NCBI GenBank assembly: GCA_035946615.1
Contig: DASYZB010000041.1
Coordinates: forward strand, 1-44,527
Length of the DNA stretch: 44,527 nt
DNA from: Verrucomicrobiia bacterium
Lineage (GTDB): Bacteria; Verrucomicrobiota; Verrucomicrobiia; Limisphaerales; UBA8199
Direction of reading: 5' to 3'
The notes beneath the pieces are model-generated. The model had not been told where the DNA came from, made no database searches, and was given only the letters and a program-made list of their open reading frames with translations. The translations under genes and the position numbers were made by a program. This document shows positions 42,121 to 44,527 of the stretch, piece by piece (positions within the stretch are counted from its first letter, which is position 1; each line of letters begins with the position of its first letter).

Positions 42121-42540
42121 TGTGCTCATTTAAGTGGACTTGCGGCGCCTGGTCTCAAAACCCCCGTTAGGGGGTGGCCTGTTTATAGTAACGCCCCCGC
42201 CCTGAAGACACCAAACCCCGTAGGGGTGACCTGCCGAAAGCTGTGGGAATAATCGATTACATCGGCAACCAGGAACGCCATCATGCGCGAAGGGGTTTCC
42301 GAGACGAATACCTCCGGTTTCTCAAGAGGTACGAGGTCCAGCATGAAGAGAGATACACTTTTAGGCCGCTCGATTGATGGTGGGTGAGGTCACCCCTACG
42401 GGGTTTGGCGGCGCTAATAACGGGGCGGGTACTATAAACAGGTTACCCCTGCGGGTTTGAACCCGCGGCTGGCTCTGGGTCAGGCCAGCGAAAACCGCCT
42501 GCGATTAGAAGTCCTCGAGTTTCCTCAAAGAAAACGTGGT
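42121..42540 (-). mobile_element. RAYT-associated mobile repeat, inverted partner of 34419-34717
   Basis: Both flanks are the reverse complement of the 34419-34717 repeat. They contain REP-like hairpin units such as CCAAACCCCGTAGGGGTGACC and GGTCACCCCTACGGGGTTTGG facing each other. The central insert (about 42237-42377) codes for the C-terminal end of a REP-associated tyrosine transposase, so this copy shows what the repeat derives from. Confidence 0.82.
42249..42377 (+). pseudogene. C-terminal remnant of REP-associated tyrosine transposase (RAYT)
   Basis: The frame reads IIDYIGNQERHHARRGFRDE followed by YLRFLKRYEVQHEERYTFRPLD and a TGA stop. It matches the C-terminal part of RAYT/IS200-like transposases (Y.NQE.HH...F..E...FL.R....YDERY). 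The catalytic HUH motif and Tyr are in the missing N-terminal part. It lies exactly between two REP-like flanks. Confidence 0.8.
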
Positions 42541-42687
42541 AATGACAAAGGGGTGGAACCTGCGTTACTAAGCGCCGGCGCGAGCGGGCTAAACAGATAC
42601 CCCCTTCGGAAGGAGAGAGAGAAGCATGAGCACCTTGCGGTCGTAACGCATGTTGCAGACTCCTCTGTACGCGGAAAAACCGGGTGG

Positions 42688-44031
42688 CTACCTCTTGATC
42701 AAACCTGCTGCACCGCCGCCCATCTTGGCCATCATCTTCTGGAATTTGCCCATCTTCTTCATCATCTGCTGCATTTGGGCGAACTTGTTAAGCATCGTGT
42801 TGAGTTCGGTGACCGTCGTGCCGCTGCCCTTGGCGATGCGCTGCCGCCTCTTGGCGTTCAGGATGTGCGGATTGCGCCGCTCCTGCAGGGTCATCCCGCA
42901 TATCATCGCTTCCATGTGACGGAACTCCTTTTCCTGTTTGCTCAAATCATTGTTCTTGGCTATCTCAGCGCCGCCCGGGAGCATCCCGATAATTGATTCC
43001 AGCGGACCCAACTTTTTCATCTGGCGCAACTGATCGAGAAAATCCTCGAGCGAAAACTGCCCCTTGCGCATCTTCTCTTCGAGCCGCATCGCTTTGTCCA
43101 TATCGACCGCCTCGGCCGCTTTCTCGACCAGGCTGACCACGTCGCCCATGCCCAGAATCCGTGAAGCCATGCGCTCCGGATGAAACGGCTCGAAATCCTC
43201 CAGCTTCTCGCCTATCCCGGCGAATTTGATCGGCTTGCCCGTCACCGCCTTGAGGCTTAACGCCGCCCCGCCTCGCGCGTCCCCATCCAGCTTGGTCAGA
43301 ATCGAACCGGTGATGTTCAGCGCCTTGTCAAAATGCGCCGCCACATTCACCGCCTCCTGCCCCGTGGCCGCGTCCAGCACCAGCAACACTTCCTGCGGCT
43401 TGACCAAATCGCGCAGGCGGACCAATTCCTGCACCAGCGGTTCGTCGATCTGCAACCGGCCTGCCGTGTCGAAAATGAGCGTATTGCGGTTGCCTGCCCG
43501 GGCGGCTTCGAGGGCTTCCCGGGCGATCTTCAGCACGTCCGTTTCCCCGTGATGCGCATAGACGGGCAGTTGAGCCTGCTCGCCGAGCTTTTGGAGCTGG
43601 TCCATCGCCGCCGGGCGGTACACATCGGCAGCCACCAGAAGCGGAGTGCGCCCCTGCTTGAGCAGCAAGCGCCCCAGCTTGGCCGCCGTGGTGGTCTTGC
43701 CCGAGCCGTGCAATCCGGCCATCAGCACGCAACTGGGATTGCCGCTCAACTGCATTGTGGCATTGGCGGACCCCAGCAGCTCCACCATCTCATCGTGGAT
43801 GATCTTGATGATTTGCTGCCCGGGCTGGATGCTCTGGATGACCTCTTGTCCGAGGGACTTCGCGCGGACCCGCTCGATGAAATCGCGCGCGACCTTGAAA
43901 TTCACATCCGCTTCGAGCAGAGCCAAACGCACCTCGCGCAGGGCCTCCCCGACATTATTTTCGGAGAGCTTGCCCAGCCCGCGGAGGTTCTTGAAGGCAT
44001 TCTGGAGTTTCCCGCTCAGCGCATCGAACAT
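42688..44031 (-). CDS. ffh: Signal recognition particle protein Ffh
   Basis: The 447-residue GTPase binds SRP RNA and signal sequences of nascent membrane proteins. The N domain is followed by the G domain: GLHGSGKTTTAAKLG (G1), DVYRPAAMDQL, IFDTAGRLQID (G3), TKLDGDARGGAALS (G4), and a Met-rich M domain with LNTMLNKFAQMQQMMKKMGKFQKMMAKMGGGAAGL and GSGTTVTELN. Normal family length. The ATG at 44031 fits the standard start (MFDALSGKLQNAFKNLRGLGKL). It is on the opposite strand from, and shortly upstream of, tRNA-Tyr. Confidence 0.97.
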   Translation of the reverse strand: MFDALSGKLQNAFKNLRGLGKLSENNVGEALREVRLALLEADVNFKVARDFIERVRAKSLGQEVIQSIQPGQQIIKIIHDEMVELLGSANATMQLSGNPSCVLMAGLHGSGKTTTAAKLGRLLLKQGRTPLLVAADVYRPAAMDQLQKLGEQAQLPVYAHHGETDVLKIAREALEAARAGNRNTLIFDTAGRLQIDEPLVQELVRLRDLVKPQEVLLVLDAATGQEAVNVAAHFDKALNITGSILTKLDGDARGGAALSLKAVTGKPIKFAGIGEKLEDFEPFHPERMASRILGMGDVVSLVEKAAEAVDMDKAMRLEEKMRKGQFSLEDFLDQLRQMKKLGPLESIIGMLPGGAEIAKNNDLSKQEKEFRHMEAMICGMTLQERRNPHILNAKRRQRIAKGSGTTVTELNTMLNKFAQMQQMMKKMGKFQKMMAKMGGGAAGLIKR

Positions 44032-44178
44032 GGCCTCACAGTAGGGCGCCAGGAGCGCATTGACAAGGCCGCCGCTTCGGCTAGATTCACCGCTCGCGTA
44101 GCGTTTGATGGTCCGGCCAAGACGGCTCTTTGGGGGTGGCTGGCCCGGTTTCCGCCATCAACGCTTCGGCTATCCGGC

Positions 44179-44264
44179 GGTAGGTTACCCAAGTGGCCAA
44201 CGGGGGCAGACTGTAAATCTGCTGGCTTACGCCTTCGATGGTTCGAATCCATCACCTACCACCA
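44179..44264 (+). tRNA. tRNA-Tyr (anticodon GTA)
   Basis: Acceptor stem GGTAGGT/ACCTACC, an anticodon stem GCAGA/TCTGC around loop CTGTAAA with anticodon GTA at 44213-44215, a long variable arm as in bacterial tyrosine tRNAs, T-loop TTCGAAT, and an encoded A-CCA end (44261-44264). Confidence 0.95.
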
Positions 44265-44381
44265 CCTCTCAAAACGGCTGAACGAAGCCGATTTTCCCTC
44301 GCAAAGCGCAGTTTCAATCGCCTTGGGGTTGTTCGCTTCTGTGCGTTTCCTGACTCTTGCCGACTTTTCCGAAATGATGCT

Positions 44382-44462
44382 CAGAAAGCATACAGAAAGC
44401 ATACAAAGCCGACGGGCAGATTCCGATCAGATCAATTGCATTGCGTGCTTTGTGTATGCTTT
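44382..44462. repeat. Two 11-base direct repeats plus inverted copy
   Basis: CAGAAAGCATA occurs twice head to tail (44382-44392, 44393-44403), so that AAAGCATACA is repeated at 11-base spacing; its reverse complement TGTATGCTTT lies at 44453-44462. This arrangement about 120 bases after a tRNA gene resembles recombinase or excisionase arm-binding sites beside a tRNA attachment site. No integrase is visible before the window ends. Confidence 0.5.
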
Positions 44463-44527
44463 TGGTGGTGGCGATGCCGTGCTTTGGCAGCGTGTCCGCA
44501 CGCGCTTTGCCGTGCCCAAGGAGCGTT

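Larger units (their letters stand above)
41805..42687. other. Long intergenic region with two repeat families
   Basis: The 883-base gap holds copy 3 of the 99-base element (41899-41997), the RAYT-containing mobile repeat (42121-42540) and about 145 bases before the ffh stop in which nothing is recognised. Confidence 0.7.

Noticed and set aside
1-44527. CRISPR array
   Set aside because: No regularly spaced repeats with unique spacers were seen; the tandem repeats at 475-534 and 11079-11112 have no spacers.
44265-44527. Start of an integrase gene after tRNA-Tyr
   Set aside because: No frame in the last 260 bases shows integrase features; the window ends too soon.

Overview
The window looks like a chromosomal segment of a GC-rich Gram-negative bacterium, most probably a verrucomicrobium of the Pedosphaera/Limisphaerales type. 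This is inferred from four things: a prepilin-like protein with an H-X9-DG box, several secreted proteins ending in a QRFYRV-type domain, a heptaheme cytochrome with one CX3CH site, and many palindromic intergenic repeats. No phylogenetic marker was searched.

Layout. 1-593 is repeat-rich DNA. 594-4340 (minus) holds a seven-heme membrane cytochrome, an S41 protease relative and a small membrane-anchored cytochrome c. 4683-6662 is a secreted FN3/C25-like protein. 6678-9618 (minus) holds Xaa-Pro aminopeptidase and an RCC1-repeat protein. 9806-11000 carries two tandem secreted paralogs. 11018-13109 is an accessory module: a D12-class adenine methyltransferase with an operator-like palindrome over its promoter, converging on a four-cysteine protein that resembles the N-terminal domain of NotI-family nucleases, all between inverted repeats.

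13262-21003 is the cell-elongation operon mreB-mreC-mreD-PBP2-rodA followed by an RNase E/G, with overlapping or nearly touching genes from mreC onward. Two small related membrane proteins follow. 21761-25707 (minus) has a MscS channel, thiS, thiH, a remnant of an aldo/keto reductase and a PfkB sugar kinase. 25836-26669 is Ku. 27750-31401 pairs a conserved protein of unknown function, with an Arg/Gly-rich disordered segment, with a DEAD-box helicase, followed by a nucleotidyltransferase-fold protein. 31639-34348 (minus) holds a DUF885 metallopeptidase and an HpcH/HpaI aldolase.

34419-42540 is bounded by two inverted copies of a mobile repeat; one copy still contains the C-terminus of a REP-associated tyrosine transposase. 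Between them lie a large glycoside-hydrolase-like secreted protein, a DUF559 endonuclease (with a second, broken copy at the repeat edge), a prepilin-like protein, a lipoprotein and a cytochrome-fused PQQ-type sugar dehydrogenase. The window ends with ffh and tRNA-Tyr, downstream of which direct and inverted repeats resemble recombinase arm sites.

The most interesting parts are the methyltransferase/NotI-like module, the RAYT-derived inverted repeat pair, the 99-base multi-hairpin repeat family, and the Arg/Gly-rich protein plus helicase pair.
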